Source: an uncultured Lachnospiraceae bacterium (lineage in GTDB: Bacteria > Bacillota > Clostridia > Lachnospirales > Lachnospiraceae). From it: DNA of 34,876 bases. Positions 7,995 through 15,540 of the stretch are shown piece after piece. Position 1 is the first letter of the stretch; each line of letters begins with the position of its first letter. The translations under genes and the position numbers were made by a program. The notes under the pieces are model-generated. The model was not told the DNA's origin. It did not search any database and worked only from the letters and a program-made list of their open reading frames with translations. Where the stretch lies: the NCBI GenBank assembly GCA_902766735.1, contig CACXEU010000114.1:1-34876 (forward strand), written 5' to 3'.

Positions 7995-9764
7995 CTACTG
8001 AACTTTTTTTCTTTTAATATTAGACCATGCAGAATAATATAAAATCGCTGCATTTTTTTTCTTTTCTTTTTGATAGGTTCTGATGCGGAAGTAATAAGTT
8101 CTTTTCTTAATTCCTTTCAGTGTCACCGTTCCCTTGGACGCTTTTATCGTAATTGTTTTTTTCTTTTTGAACTTCGCATCTTTTGAATACTGTAGCTTAT
8201 ATCCGGTTACTCCCTGAACCTTTTTCCAGGTAATCTTCAGACGTTTCTTTTTCACCGCTACTTTCTTAATTTTAGTTTTCGGAAGTTTTATCTCCTTTGT
8301 GGTCACTTCTGCTGTTGTCACCTCCGGCTTTGGAATTGCCACAGACACAGCTCCGGTCAAATTAGAAAGCCAGGTTGTTCCTTTTCCTCTTCGCACGGTT
8401 AACGGAGTAATTGCAACGGACTGAATGCTACGGACATCCAAGGAACCTTCGCTATCAGAAACTGTTCCCAGATCACTGATTACATATCCCACATGGTTCA
8501 CACTGCCAAGGTAAATCATCGTATGTCCTCTAAAGTATAATAAGGTTCCTGCCGGCATTTTTTCAATGATCTGTTGCTTACTTTGATCATCCAAACCGGA
8601 AAGGTCTGTCTTTGTTCCCGGAATTTCCTGCTGCCAATTCGTGTTTCTTGGAAGAAATACACCACAACATTTATAGACATTTCTTGTAAACAGGGAACAA
8701 TCCATGGCATCTAACATACCACCCCATCCATAACGATTTCCCAGACATTGTAAGGAAGTATCAATCAGATTCTTTTGAGTTAACGGAAGAAATCCCACAC
8801 TGACCTTACAGTGTTCCGAAATCAACGCCATTTTCTTTTCATAAAATCCTTCTTCATTTCTTGTCGGAAGATAGACCACATAGTTGTTCCAAGGTCCACG
8901 TTCTTCAATCTGTCTCGGAATTTCTTCCTTCTTTACAAGTTTTAGGATTGTAGAAAACTGAAGTTTTACTTCGGAAGCATAAGTTGCAAACATACTTGGT
9001 TCCAAAACAATTTTATCCTGAACCACTACAACAAAATCTTTTCCATCCGTAGAAACCTGCCAAGCATCCAGCCACTCTGCCTTATCCTTACAGAGCGCGA
9101 TGTTGTCAGCATCCACCCAGCCGGACACCAAATCCGAATATCCCCAATAAAACAGATGTCCGTCATTATAAGCAATCTGTTTTACAACAAATGGTTCATT
9201 CACCACCAATGCGGAAAGCTGAATCTCATCATCGGTATCCTTATCGGAATATCCAATAATATCATTCGTCGGCCAGCTTTTAATTGGCGTTCCTTTCACA
9301 CAAATTCCATACTGAATTTCTCGTGTTCCATCATAGGCTGTCTCTGCAATATCCTGACTCATTTCAAAAAAATAAGTTGTCTTATCTAAAAGTTCTCCCT
9401 TTAAATAACAATCATCTTCCGGGATTTCTCCATTCATCAAATTGTTTTTTAATGCAGTGGCATCATAAGTTCCTTCCATACTTTTCAGGTCATTCATATT
9501 CGTACTTTTCGTGCGAAGTGCCAATGCGTTTAATCTATTAATTTCATTGGTTCCAATAAGAATGGTCTCGGCGCTTGTCACTGTCCGCTCAGTCCAAAAC
9601 TCAGTCTTTGTCATCAGTGATGTAACCCCTGCGGGATAAGAAATATTTCCCTTCCCAGTTTGTGTTTCATTGGTCACATAATAATTCTCCGCTGAAACAC
9701 TCACGAAGGTTCCCATTACCATTACCATCATAACTACCGTTCCTAATAACCCTCGCAATTTCAT
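7995..9764 (-). CDS. secreted NlpC/P60 cell-wall hydrolase with SH3-like and Fn3-like domains
   Basis: 589 aa from the ATG at 9764, which has GGAGG six bases upstream; an in-frame TTG two codons earlier overlaps the spacer. Residues 1-26 form a signal peptide ending VSAEN. Residues about 150-230 look like a bacterial SH3 region (VVNEPFVVKQIA, SGWVDADNIAL). Residues about 332-435 are NlpC/P60: LGNRYGWGGMLDAMDCS with catalytic Cys356 and FRGHTMIYLG with His414. Residues about 498-589 form a Lys-rich Fn3-like domain (RLKITWKKVQGVTGYKLQYSK .. YYFRIRTY .. YYSAWS) common on clostridial surface proteins. It probably cleaves peptidoglycan stem peptides outside the cell. The CPBP gene ends 28 bases upstream. 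Confidence 0.88.
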   Translation of the reverse strand: MKLRGLLGTVVMMVMVMGTFVSVSAENYYVTNETQTGKGNISYPAGVTSLMTKTEFWTERTVTSAETILIGTNEINRLNALALRTKSTNMNDLKSMEGTYDATALKNNLMNGEIPEDDCYLKGELLDKTTYFFEMSQDIAETAYDGTREIQYGICVKGTPIKSWPTNDIIGYSDKDTDDEIQLSALVVNEPFVVKQIAYNDGHLFYWGYSDLVSGWVDADNIALCKDKAEWLDAWQVSTDGKDFVVVVQDKIVLEPSMFATYASEVKLQFSTILKLVKKEEIPRQIEERGPWNNYVVYLPTRNEEGFYEKKMALISEHCKVSVGFLPLTQKNLIDTSLQCLGNRYGWGGMLDAMDCSLFTRNVYKCCGVFLPRNTNWQQEIPGTKTDLSGLDDQSKQQIIEKMPAGTLLYFRGHTMIYLGSVNHVGYVISDLGTVSDSEGSLDVRSIQSVAITPLTVRRGKGTTWLSNLTGAVSVAIPKPEVTTAEVTTKEIKLPKTKIKKVAVKKKRLKITWKKVQGVTGYKLQYSKDAKFKKKKTITIKASKGTVTLKGIKKRTYYFRIRTYQKEKKKNAAILYYSAWSNIKRKKVQ

Positions 9765-9792
9765 AAACAACCTCCCTTTCTAATCTGCTCCT

Positions 9793-10803
9793 CTAGAAAA
9801 ACATGGAAATGGCAAGGTATCCACAAGCCCAATGAATGAGTGCACATCCCCATATGTTTTTCTGATACTCATAAATAATTCCTAAGCCAATCCCCATTAC
9901 CAATGCTCCCATCATAAACGGAAAACCATGCGGCAAATGCATTAAGGTAAACAGCAAAGAGGAAAGCAATACATTAAAGAATTTCTGCCACTTCACTTTC
10001 ACTAAAAAGCGAATGGATGTCTGCAGCACACCTCTTGCCAGAAATTCCTGTAAAATTGCCACAGATATATATGTCACTGCCTTCGCCCAACTTCCACCAA
10101 AAAACGGTTCCTTTAATGCATGACCACTTAAATGTAAACCGGCATTGATTGCAATTAAAATCAGTCCCGCAATTCCGATTACCGGAAGCACCTGTCCTAA
10201 AGATTTTACCAGTTGCTTTGGCGATACGAACACTCCCACATCCTTTAGCGACAGGCTGGATAAAAACAAAACTTCCAGAAACAACACAAAGGAGATTGCT
10301 TCAATTACCTTTGTATATTCTGAAGGTCTGTAATGAATATGAAGTGTAAATTCCAAAAGACTCCATATAAACAGGTAAATACAAATGCTAAGTACGATTC
10401 CGATAAAGGTACTGGCGCTGTCCTTTTCGAAGCGACGCAAGTCACTGTCTGCCGTGACATCTGCCCCCAGTAAAATCATCCCCTTGTCTTTTCCATTTTT
10501 CACGATTCGATTCGTCCTTAATTTCAAAACCGTCTCTATGGTTCCATTGTCATAAATTAATTCCGTATTTTGTGCCTTATCTTTTTTTGAAAAGGTATCT
10601 TTTATAAATCTTGAAAATTTCTTATTTTCCCTTAAGGACGGAATCTGTTCTAAACCTTCAATCTCACTATGGGGAATTCCAAAAATATCCCGAGCTGAAT
10701 CATTAAAATATTGTATCTGACGATTTTTATCAAAGATGATTACTGCCTCTGTCATCTCGTCAAAAATCATCTGTTCATTGTCCAGATAATTATTGTCCAA
10801 CAT
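9793..10803 (-). CDS. PAS domain fused to a CPBP (Abi/Rce1-like) intramembrane protease-like domain
   Basis: 336 aa from the ATG at 10803 (GGAG six bases upstream; a GTG four codons earlier lacks a site). Residues about 10-121 are a PAS sensor domain (MTEAVIIFDKNRQIQYFNDSA .. GMILLGADVTA). After that come about seven or eight membrane segments holding the CPBP motifs: QEFLAR (252-257) for EExxxR, FTLMH (His289) and IH (His324). The first Glu of EExxxR, equivalent to the catalytic Glu of Rce1, is Gln here, so peptidase activity is uncertain. The fusion suggests a membrane protein whose state is set by a cytoplasmic ligand or redox signal. It lies 13 bases after the 75-aa gene. Confidence 0.83.
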   Translation of the reverse strand: MLDNNYLDNEQMIFDEMTEAVIIFDKNRQIQYFNDSARDIFGIPHSEIEGLEQIPSLRENKKFSRFIKDTFSKKDKAQNTELIYDNGTIETVLKLRTNRIVKNGKDKGMILLGADVTADSDLRRFEKDSASTFIGIVLSICIYLFIWSLLEFTLHIHYRPSEYTKVIEAISFVLFLEVLFLSSLSLKDVGVFVSPKQLVKSLGQVLPVIGIAGLILIAINAGLHLSGHALKEPFFGGSWAKAVTYISVAILQEFLARGVLQTSIRFLVKVKWQKFFNVLLSSLLFTLMHLPHGFPFMMGALVMGIGLGIIYEYQKNIWGCALIHWACGYLAISMFF

Positions 10804-10816
10804 ATCCTGCTCCACT

Positions 10817-11044
10817 CTACATACTTAATTCTTTTAATTGCTGGAACAATTCCAAATCATCTTCGGTCACTCTGATATTTGTCACATACTCTTTTTCATC
10901 CGTGAATTTCACTTTCATTTCAATAATTGTCCCCTCGGTGATACCTCTCTGATTCACAACTCTGAAAAAAGGTAATACCTTTGGATGACTTTGGTTAAAT
11001 CGATCTAATAATCCTTTGATTTTAAAAATATTTGCAGGGTTCAT
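10817..11044 (-). CDS. small conserved-looking protein, first gene of the operon
   Basis: 75 aa from the ATG at 11044, with GGAAGGG upstream; a longer frame to 11122 crosses the promoter. The sequence MNPANIFKIKGLLDRFNQSHPKVLPFFRVVNQRGITEGTII is amphipathic with no Cys and no signal or membrane segment. It reads like a small soluble domain with an alpha-helical start and a beta-rich end (EGTIIEMKVKF..YVTNIRV). I do not recognise the function. It opens the minus-strand run that continues to ktrA, with only 13 bases to the PAS-CPBP gene. Confidence 0.7.
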   Translation of the reverse strand: MNPANIFKIKGLLDRFNQSHPKVLPFFRVVNQRGITEGTIIEMKVKFTDEKEYVTNIRVTEDDLELFQQLKELSM

Positions 11045-11074
11045 TCTTTTTCCCTTCCTTTCTTTGAATTCATC

Positions 11075-11103
11075 TTGACTCTCATGATTATTATACTTAA
11101 AAT
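11075..11103 (+). promoter_or_regulatory. promoter of the first AEC transporter gene
   Basis: TTGACT, 17-base spacer, TAAAAT, 37 bases before the ATG at 11141. Its spacer contains the -10 box of the opposite promoter, so two polymerases could not bind together. Confidence 0.6.
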
Positions 11104-11118
11104 GAGAGACGGTGTAAA
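11090..11118 (-). promoter_or_regulatory. promoter of the 11044-4901 operon
   Basis: On the minus strand: TTTACA (11118-11113), a 17-base spacer and TATAAT (11095-11090), 45 bases before the first ATG. It overlaps the AEC promoter on the other strand. Confidence 0.75.
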
Positions 11119-11140
11119 ACATTAATTACCGGAGGTTCTT

Positions 11141-12115
11141 ATGATTCACATGAACGTACTGGTCAGCCAGTTAATTGAATTATTTATCATTTTGTGTCTT
11201 GGTTATTTTATGTTTAAGCGAAACATTCTGAACGAGGATGTAAACAAACATATTAATGCCTTGATTGTCAACATAACAATGCCTTGCATGATTTTAAATG
11301 CAGTACTATCCATTGACTCTTCCGCAAGACCGGATGCCAACACACTGGGATTACTCTTTGCTGTGTCCATTGGCTTTTTCTTAATTATGCCAATCATAGC
11401 CTTTCTATTGATTAAAGGAATGCTCAAGGCGTTTCACATCGTAAAAGCCCGTCAGGGTGCTTATATGTTTATGATGATTTTCTCCAATGTGGGATTTATG
11501 GGGATTCCGATTCTTCGTGCCGCTACCGGAGACCAAGCTCCCGTGGCTGTTTTTTATGCGGCAATTTTCAATATCTTTTTTAACATTGCAGTTTTTACCT
11601 ACGGGGTCATCATGATTGGCTACGGAGACAGTGCAAACACCAAATTCCAGTTCAAGAAGCTTCTTTCTCCCGGAATTCTCAGTGCCCTGTTCGCTCTGCT
11701 GATGTATTTGACACAATTTCATTTTCCGCCGGCTTTAGAATCTGTGGATCACGCAATTGGAACTGTAGGTGAGTTAACACCGGCTCTTGCAATGATGTTA
11801 GTTGGGTCAACCTTAGCCACTATGAAGATTCGGGATGTTTTTAACGAATGGAGAATTTACATTTTTGCTGTATTAAAACAGATTTTACTACCAATTCTTC
11901 TGTATCCGCTGTATCAACTTTTGATTCCGGATAAATTACTTCTGAACGTTATGTTCATTGAATTTTTGATGCCTGTTGCCAATGTGGCATTAATTCTTTG
12001 TACACAATATAATTTAGATAAGAAGTTTGCATCCAAGGTAATTTTCATCACAACTTTGATGTCTCTCATCACCATTCCTTTGGTGTTTTACCTTTGCAAT
12101 CTGATCTATTCATAA
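11141..12115 (+). CDS. AEC-family (auxin efflux carrier-like) transporter
   Basis: 324 aa, almost wholly hydrophobic with about ten membrane segments in two halves. N-terminal features are typical of AEC proteins: LIELFIILCLGYFMFKRNILNEDVNKHINALIVNITMPCMILNAVL. The inner repeat shows MFMMIFSNVGFMGIPI and the C-terminal half LTPALAMMLVGSTL and EFLMPVANVALILC. Bacterial members export or exchange small organic acids such as malate; the substrate here is unknown. GGAGG precedes the ATG. The gene is alone and divergent from the ktr-containing operon. A 130-bp repeat begins nine bases after its stop. Confidence 0.87.
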   Translation: MIHMNVLVSQLIELFIILCLGYFMFKRNILNEDVNKHINALIVNITMPCMILNAVLSIDSSARPDANTLGLLFAVSIGFFLIMPIIAFLLIKGMLKAFHIVKARQGAYMFMMIFSNVGFMGIPILRAATGDQAPVAVFYAAIFNIFFNIAVFTYGVIMIGYGDSANTKFQFKKLLSPGILSALFALLMYLTQFHFPPALESVDHAIGTVGELTPALAMMLVGSTLATMKIRDVFNEWRIYIFAVLKQILLPILLYPLYQLLIPDKLLLNVMFIEFLMPVANVALILCTQYNLDKKFASKVIFITTLMSLITIPLVFYLCNLIYS

Positions 12116-12123
12116 GAATACAT

Positions 12124-12253
12124 AAAAAGTGTCTTCGACACTTCGCGCGCGAGCGGATGCGTCAGCATAAACACATCTACGCGAGCTGCGCATCCTTGTG
12201 GAGCATTTTATTACATAGGAAAGCTCAAAGAACTTTCCTATGTAATAAAAAAA
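12124..12253 (+). repeat. 130-bp structured intergenic repeat, copy 1
   Basis: Matches 26346-26475 with few differences over its whole length. It contains three hairpins in order: AAGTGTC/GACACTT with a 3-base loop; GGATGCG-t-CAGC pairing with GCTG-CGCATCC around an 18-base loop; and a perfect 18-bp stem, from TTTTATTACATAGGAAAG to its complement, with a 9-base loop. The middle part is GC-rich (CGCGCGCG), unlike its surroundings. The right end runs into the T-tract of the Rpn gene terminator. Confidence 0.88.
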
Positions 12254-12284
12254 CTGATATTCATTGCCTTGAATATCAGTTTTC
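12247..12284 (-). terminator. Rho-independent terminator of the Rpn gene
   Basis: AAACTGATATTCA (12251-12263) pairs with TGAATATCAGTTT (12270-12282) over a six-base loop. On the minus strand the stem is followed by seven T, which are also the terminal A-run of repeat copy 1. Confidence 0.85.
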
Positions 12285-12288
12285 ATAT

Positions 12289-13266
12289 TTAGATTTTTTG
12301 TAAGAACTCTTCTATTGAGTTAACTCGAGCCACGATTTTTAGCCATTGTTTTAGTTTCTCAATATCCTTTTCTTTCCGTATCTTTTCCTTTAGGTCAGAT
12401 GATATTGGTCCCATTTCCTGAAGAAATTCAAGAATACTTTCTGCTCGTCCTTCTGCTCGTCCTTCTGCTCGTCCTTCTGCTTGTCCTTCTGCTCGTCCCT
12501 TTTCCAGGCCTTCTTTTCTGCCTTCTTCTATTCCGATTTCCCGGTATTCCTCTCTTAACATTTCTCTATATTCTTCTTCATCAAATTCCTCTAGAATCAA
12601 ACCTTTAACCTCCGCTTTATGCGCCACTAGAAAATCCTTTAAAATATTTTCTTTGATACATTCATTGATGGCATCATCGACACCGTCTTCCGGATTATCG
12701 CAGCACCTTACATTTCTTTTTATTTTATCAATTAGTATCGCATATTCTTTAAGTTTTTTGCATTTGTCAAACAATTTTTTATTTTTCCCATAATTAATAT
12801 TTATCATATGTGCTGTCCATTCACATTCTCCCGCATAATCATTTTTATGATATGCCTTAGAAAGTTTTAGTATTGTTTCATCCTCTTGATTCGCTGGTCC
12901 ATTATAAAATACATAATATCTGGGTTCCGGAATTTTCTGCAATGTTGAACTATGAACATTCAAACGCATCTGTCTGATATATTTCTCCACCAGATGAGAA
13001 AAATAGATTACACCACGTAACGGCATATTGGGATTAAAACTGCTCATATGCTCATAAAGATTCATTTCTTCCGAAATCAGAAAGGAAATGTCATTCTTAT
13101 ATCCCATATAAATCGCATTATCAATGGTCGTTATCTTTAATTCATTAACATCTGAATAGTTCGTATTATTCAAAGCATTATATAGTTCTAACAGATTTTT
13201 CTTATTTTCTTCTGCACCAAACAATCGTATAAATATTCTATCTTTATGTTCTCTATTGATTGACAT
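12289..13266 (-). CDS. Rpn-family PD-(D/E)XK nuclease / transposase-like protein with GRAE repeat tail
   Basis: 325 aa. The N-terminal part has the pattern of clostridial Rpn (recombination-promoting nuclease) proteins: NAIYMGYKNDISFLI with Asp59, then LYEHMSSFNPNMPLRGVIYF. Relatives usually read YEHQS, giving an E-x-Q active-site motif; here Gln is Met74, so activity may be changed. YYVFYNGP and AYHKNDYAGECEWTAHMININYG follow. The C-terminal part is coiled and charged (EEEYREMLREEYREIGIEEGRKEGLEKG), with a tandem GRAE/GQAE run and a helical end. Studied Rpn proteins are DNA nucleases tied to phage defence, some with an antitoxin made from an internal start. The gene stands alone, with its own terminator and a long leader. 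Confidence 0.8.
   Translation of the reverse strand: MSINREHKDRIFIRLFGAEENKKNLLELYNALNNTNYSDVNELKITTIDNAIYMGYKNDISFLISEEMNLYEHMSSFNPNMPLRGVIYFSHLVEKYIRQMRLNVHSSTLQKIPEPRYYVFYNGPANQEDETILKLSKAYHKNDYAGECEWTAHMININYGKNKKLFDKCKKLKEYAILIDKIKRNVRCCDNPEDGVDDAINECIKENILKDFLVAHKAEVKGLILEEFDEEEYREMLREEYREIGIEEGRKEGLEKGRAEGQAEGRAEGRAEGRAESILEFLQEMGPISSDLKEKIRKEKDIEKLKQWLKIVARVNSIEEFLQKI
12441..12500 (-). repeat. tandem 12-bp repeat, five units, inside the Rpn gene
   Basis: On the plus strand the unit CTGCTCGTCCTT repeats five times; unit four has CTTG in place of CTCG and unit five ends in CCT. Each unit codes for four residues (GRAE, with one GQAE). Gain or loss of a unit keeps the frame, so tail length can vary among strains. 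Confidence 0.9.
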
Positions 13267-13430
13267 GTATGCCCCCTATTAACTAAATCGTTTTCCAGTA
13301 CCATATTCAATTTTCAATGTACAATTTTTCTATAGAAATAAAAATGAGAGAAAAACAAAATACACCTTCAATCGTCCAAAAATGTATTTTTCTCTTTTCT
13401 CTCGTTCTTTTTCATTTATCTTTTGTTAAC

Positions 13431-13448
13431 TGTCTTAAGACAATTATA
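13431..13448 (-). promoter_or_regulatory. -10 box and palindromic operator-like site before the Rpn gene
   Basis: TATAAT on minus (13448-13443) is followed at once by the perfect 12-base palindrome TGTCTTAAGACA (13442-13431), where transcription should start. The -35 is poor (TTTGGT, 18-base spacer). This would leave a leader of about 160 bases before the ATG at 13266. The rest of the gap 13267-13500 is AT-rich with no gene seen. Confidence 0.4.
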
Positions 13449-13500
13449 ATCTATCACGAAAAAAAGACCAAATCAACTCTTTTCGACAAAAAATTTACTT

Positions 13501-14448
13501 TTACAGGTATCCTAAGGATTTCACAATAAAAATAATTGCCGTCAAAGTAAATGCTGAAAGCATCGTCGACAATACAACCACGGAACTGGTTAAGGTTCCT
13601 TCGCTCTTCATGCTTTTCGCCATAATAAAACAGCTCGGTGTCGTTGGAGAACCCAGCATGATGATGAGTGCCATCAGTTTTTCCTCCCGGAAGCCAATAT
13701 AAATTGCCAATGGCAAAAAGATTGCTGCAAAGCCTACCAGTTTTAAGAATGTTGCCACTGCTGCCGGAATTACTTTCTTAATTGCTTTTCCAAAATCAAA
13801 CGCACCACCAATGGCAAGCAATGCCAACGGCGTGGAAATCTTAGCAAAGTTTGTCATGGTATTATCCACTACTTTTGGAAAATCCACTTGAAATACCGAC
13901 AAAAGAACCCCAATGATAATTCCAATAATAATTGGATTCGTGATGATTCCTTTCAAGGTGGTTATTATTGTTTTTTCCTGAGTAACACCCTTCTGCGGGC
14001 ATTCCGCAGATAAAACAATCACCGAATAGATATTATACAGAGGAACCGCACCAATAATCATCAATGGTACCATTCCTGTATTTCCATAAATGTTAACTAC
14101 AAAAGCGGCGCCCAGGACAGCTGCACTACTACGAAAGGATGCCTGCACAAACTCCCCGGTAATCTCTTTATCCTTCAAAAGCAGTTTTGCTCCAACCCAG
14201 CTTCCCATAAAGCAGATTGACGTTACTGTTGCACAAAAAATGATGAACTTCCCGTCAAATGCCTGATGAAAATCAGTCTGCATCAAATCCTGAATCAACA
14301 AAACAGGAAGAGTAATTCGAAAATTTATTTTATTTGCTGCCTTAATAAAATCCTCATTAATCCAGCCGATTTTCTTTAACAAATATCCGACAATAATCAC
14401 GATGAAAACCGGAACCGTTGCGTTTAAACTATAAATTAAATTTTCCAT
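13501..14448 (-). CDS. second AEC-family transporter
   Basis: 315 aa with about ten membrane segments. AEC hallmarks are VPVFIVIIVGYLLKKIGWINEDFIKAANKINFRITLPVLLIQDLM at the N-terminus, FRSSAAVLGAAFVVNIYGNTGMVPLMI in the middle, LALLAIGGAFDFGKAIKK, and MALIIMLGSPTTPSCFIMAKSM near the end. It probably moves a small organic anion; the substrate is unknown. It differs clearly from the AEC protein at 11141, so it is not a recent duplicate. The endonuclease IV gene ends 16 bases upstream, so the two are likely one transcript. No strong terminator is visible after it. Confidence 0.87.
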   Translation of the reverse strand: MENLIYSLNATVPVFIVIIVGYLLKKIGWINEDFIKAANKINFRITLPVLLIQDLMQTDFHQAFDGKFIIFCATVTSICFMGSWVGAKLLLKDKEITGEFVQASFRSSAAVLGAAFVVNIYGNTGMVPLMIIGAVPLYNIYSVIVLSAECPQKGVTQEKTIITTLKGIITNPIIIGIIIGVLLSVFQVDFPKVVDNTMTNFAKISTPLALLAIGGAFDFGKAIKKVIPAAVATFLKLVGFAAIFLPLAIYIGFREEKLMALIIMLGSPTTPSCFIMAKSMKSEGTLTSSVVVLSTMLSAFTLTAIIFIVKSLGYL

Positions 14449-14464
14449 TTCATCCGCCTCTTTT

Positions 14465-15373
14465 CTACTTCTGATTTTCCGACAGGATTCTCTCCATTAA
14501 GCTCGGATCAAATATTCCCTTACGAATCATTTCAATTTCATATCGATAAGGGGCATATGATTTTTTCCCATTCTCCGGATCCTTCACATATGGTGTCTCC
14601 AATATTTTAGGAATCTCTTCAAACTCTTTCATTCGAATCAGTTCATAAAGCGGTTCGAATCCTATGTTTCCAAATCCGAAATTTTCATGTCGGTCTTTTC
14701 CCGCCCCACATGGATTTTTGCTGTCATTGATATGGAACACTGCAATCTGATCCGTGCCAAGCACTTTATCAAACGCTGTCAGCACACCACTTAAATCATT
14801 TACTAAATCATATCCTGCATCATTAACATGACAGGTATCAAAACACACCCGAAGTTTTTCATTATGAATGACTCCCTCATAAATTCTTGCCAGTTCTTCA
14901 AAACTTCTTCCGATTTCTGAACCTTTTCCCGCCATTGTCTCCAATGCGATACACACCTGGGAGTCCCTGGTCAGTACCTGATTGATTCCATGAATAATCT
15001 GTGCCGTACCGGCCTCTACTCCCGCGCCCACATGAGAACCCGGATGAAGCACCATTACCTTACTTCTCATTGCTGCGGAACGTTCCAGTTCTGTTGCCAG
15101 AAACTGTTCCGCAATGTCATAGGTTTCCGGCTTCACAGTATTTGCCAGGTTTATAATGTATGGCGCATGAATCACGATTTCTTCAATGTCATGTTCCTTC
15201 ATATAATCCCAGGCTTCATCTATTTTTAATTCTGAAACATCTTTTCTTCTTGTATTCTGTGGTGCACCGGTATATGCCATAAAAACATTTGCACCATAAG
15301 AATATGCTTCTTTCGCAGAACCTAACAGCATATCCTTACCACTCATTCCAACATGAGAACCAATTTTTAACAT
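14465..15373 (-). CDS. nfo: endonuclease IV (AP endonuclease)
   Basis: 302 aa with all nine metal-site residues of the Nfo family in place: His69 ([13 protein letters not shown]), His110 ([11 protein letters not shown]), Glu145 ([13 protein letters not shown]), Asp179 and His182 ([12 protein letters not shown]), His214 ([21 protein letters not shown], which also gives Asp227 and His229) and Glu259 (ILETP). It cuts the phosphodiester bond 5' of abasic sites in base excision repair, using three metal ions in a TIM barrel. Its length is close to the family norm. It is the first gene of a two-gene unit with the second AEC transporter, a pairing with no obvious functional reason. Confidence 0.96.
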   Translation of the reverse strand: MLKIGSHVGMSGKDMLLGSAKEAYSYGANVFMAYTGAPQNTRRKDVSELKIDEAWDYMKEHDIEEIVIHAPYIINLANTVKPETYDIAEQFLATELERSAAMRSKVMVLHPGSHVGAGVEAGTAQIIHGINQVLTRDSQVCIALETMAGKGSEIGRSFEELARIYEGVIHNEKLRVCFDTCHVNDAGYDLVNDLSGVLTAFDKVLGTDQIAVFHINDSKNPCGAGKDRHENFGFGNIGFEPLYELIRMKEFEEIPKILETPYVKDPENGKKSYAPYRYEIEMIRKGIFDPSLMERILSENQK

Positions 15374-15419
15374 ATCGTTTCAGCCTCTCTTTCATTGATT
15401 GTCAACTTTCCTTCGTTTA

Positions 15420-15447
15420 AGTCTATCATAATTCTCTTTTTTATCAA
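15420..15447 (-). promoter_or_regulatory. promoter of nfo
   Basis: On minus: TTGATA (15447-15442), 16-base spacer, TAGACT (15425-15420), with TG one base before the -10 (TGATAGACT). The box lies 46 bases before the ATG. Confidence 0.5.
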
Positions 15448-15479
15448 GAGACACATTTGCCCTCTCCCCTTGATTCTCA

Positions 15480-15508
15480 GTGACTTTCTCTCCTCTTTTT
15501 GCTATACT
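15480..15508 (+). promoter_or_regulatory. promoter of the tandem GNAT gene
   Basis: GTGACT, 17-base spacer, TATACT. The -10 ends 32 bases before the ATG at 15541. Confidence 0.5.
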
Positions 15509-15540
15509 TATTCACAGAAAAAAATGTTGAGGTAGAACTT

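Noticed and set aside
7823..8053. 76-aa minus-strand frame between the NlpC/P60 gene and the Cys-rich gene
   Set aside because: It overlaps both real genes in another frame and its Lys/Arg-rich sequence looks like a shadow of Lys-rich coding DNA.
12094..12303. 69-aa plus-strand frame across repeat copy 1
   Set aside because: It runs through hairpins and a terminator, overlaps the AEC stop and has no ribosome site; the structure explains the bases better.
12441..12500. Possible CRISPR-like array
   Set aside because: The units are 12 bp and contiguous with no spacers, lie inside a coding frame, and have no cas gene nearby.
12399..12608. Leu/Val-repeat protein on the plus strand (LLLVLLLV pattern)
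   Set aside because: It is the complement of the GRAE-coding 12-bp repeat of the Rpn gene, with no ribosome site.
13461..13490. Possible A/T-only terminator after the second AEC gene
   Set aside because: AAAAGA can pair with TCTTTT, but the stem has almost no GC pairs, so it is too weak to list.
13317..13529. 70-aa plus-strand frame in the gap before the second AEC gene
   Set aside because: No ribosome site, low-complexity hydrophobic sequence, and it runs into the end of the opposite gene.
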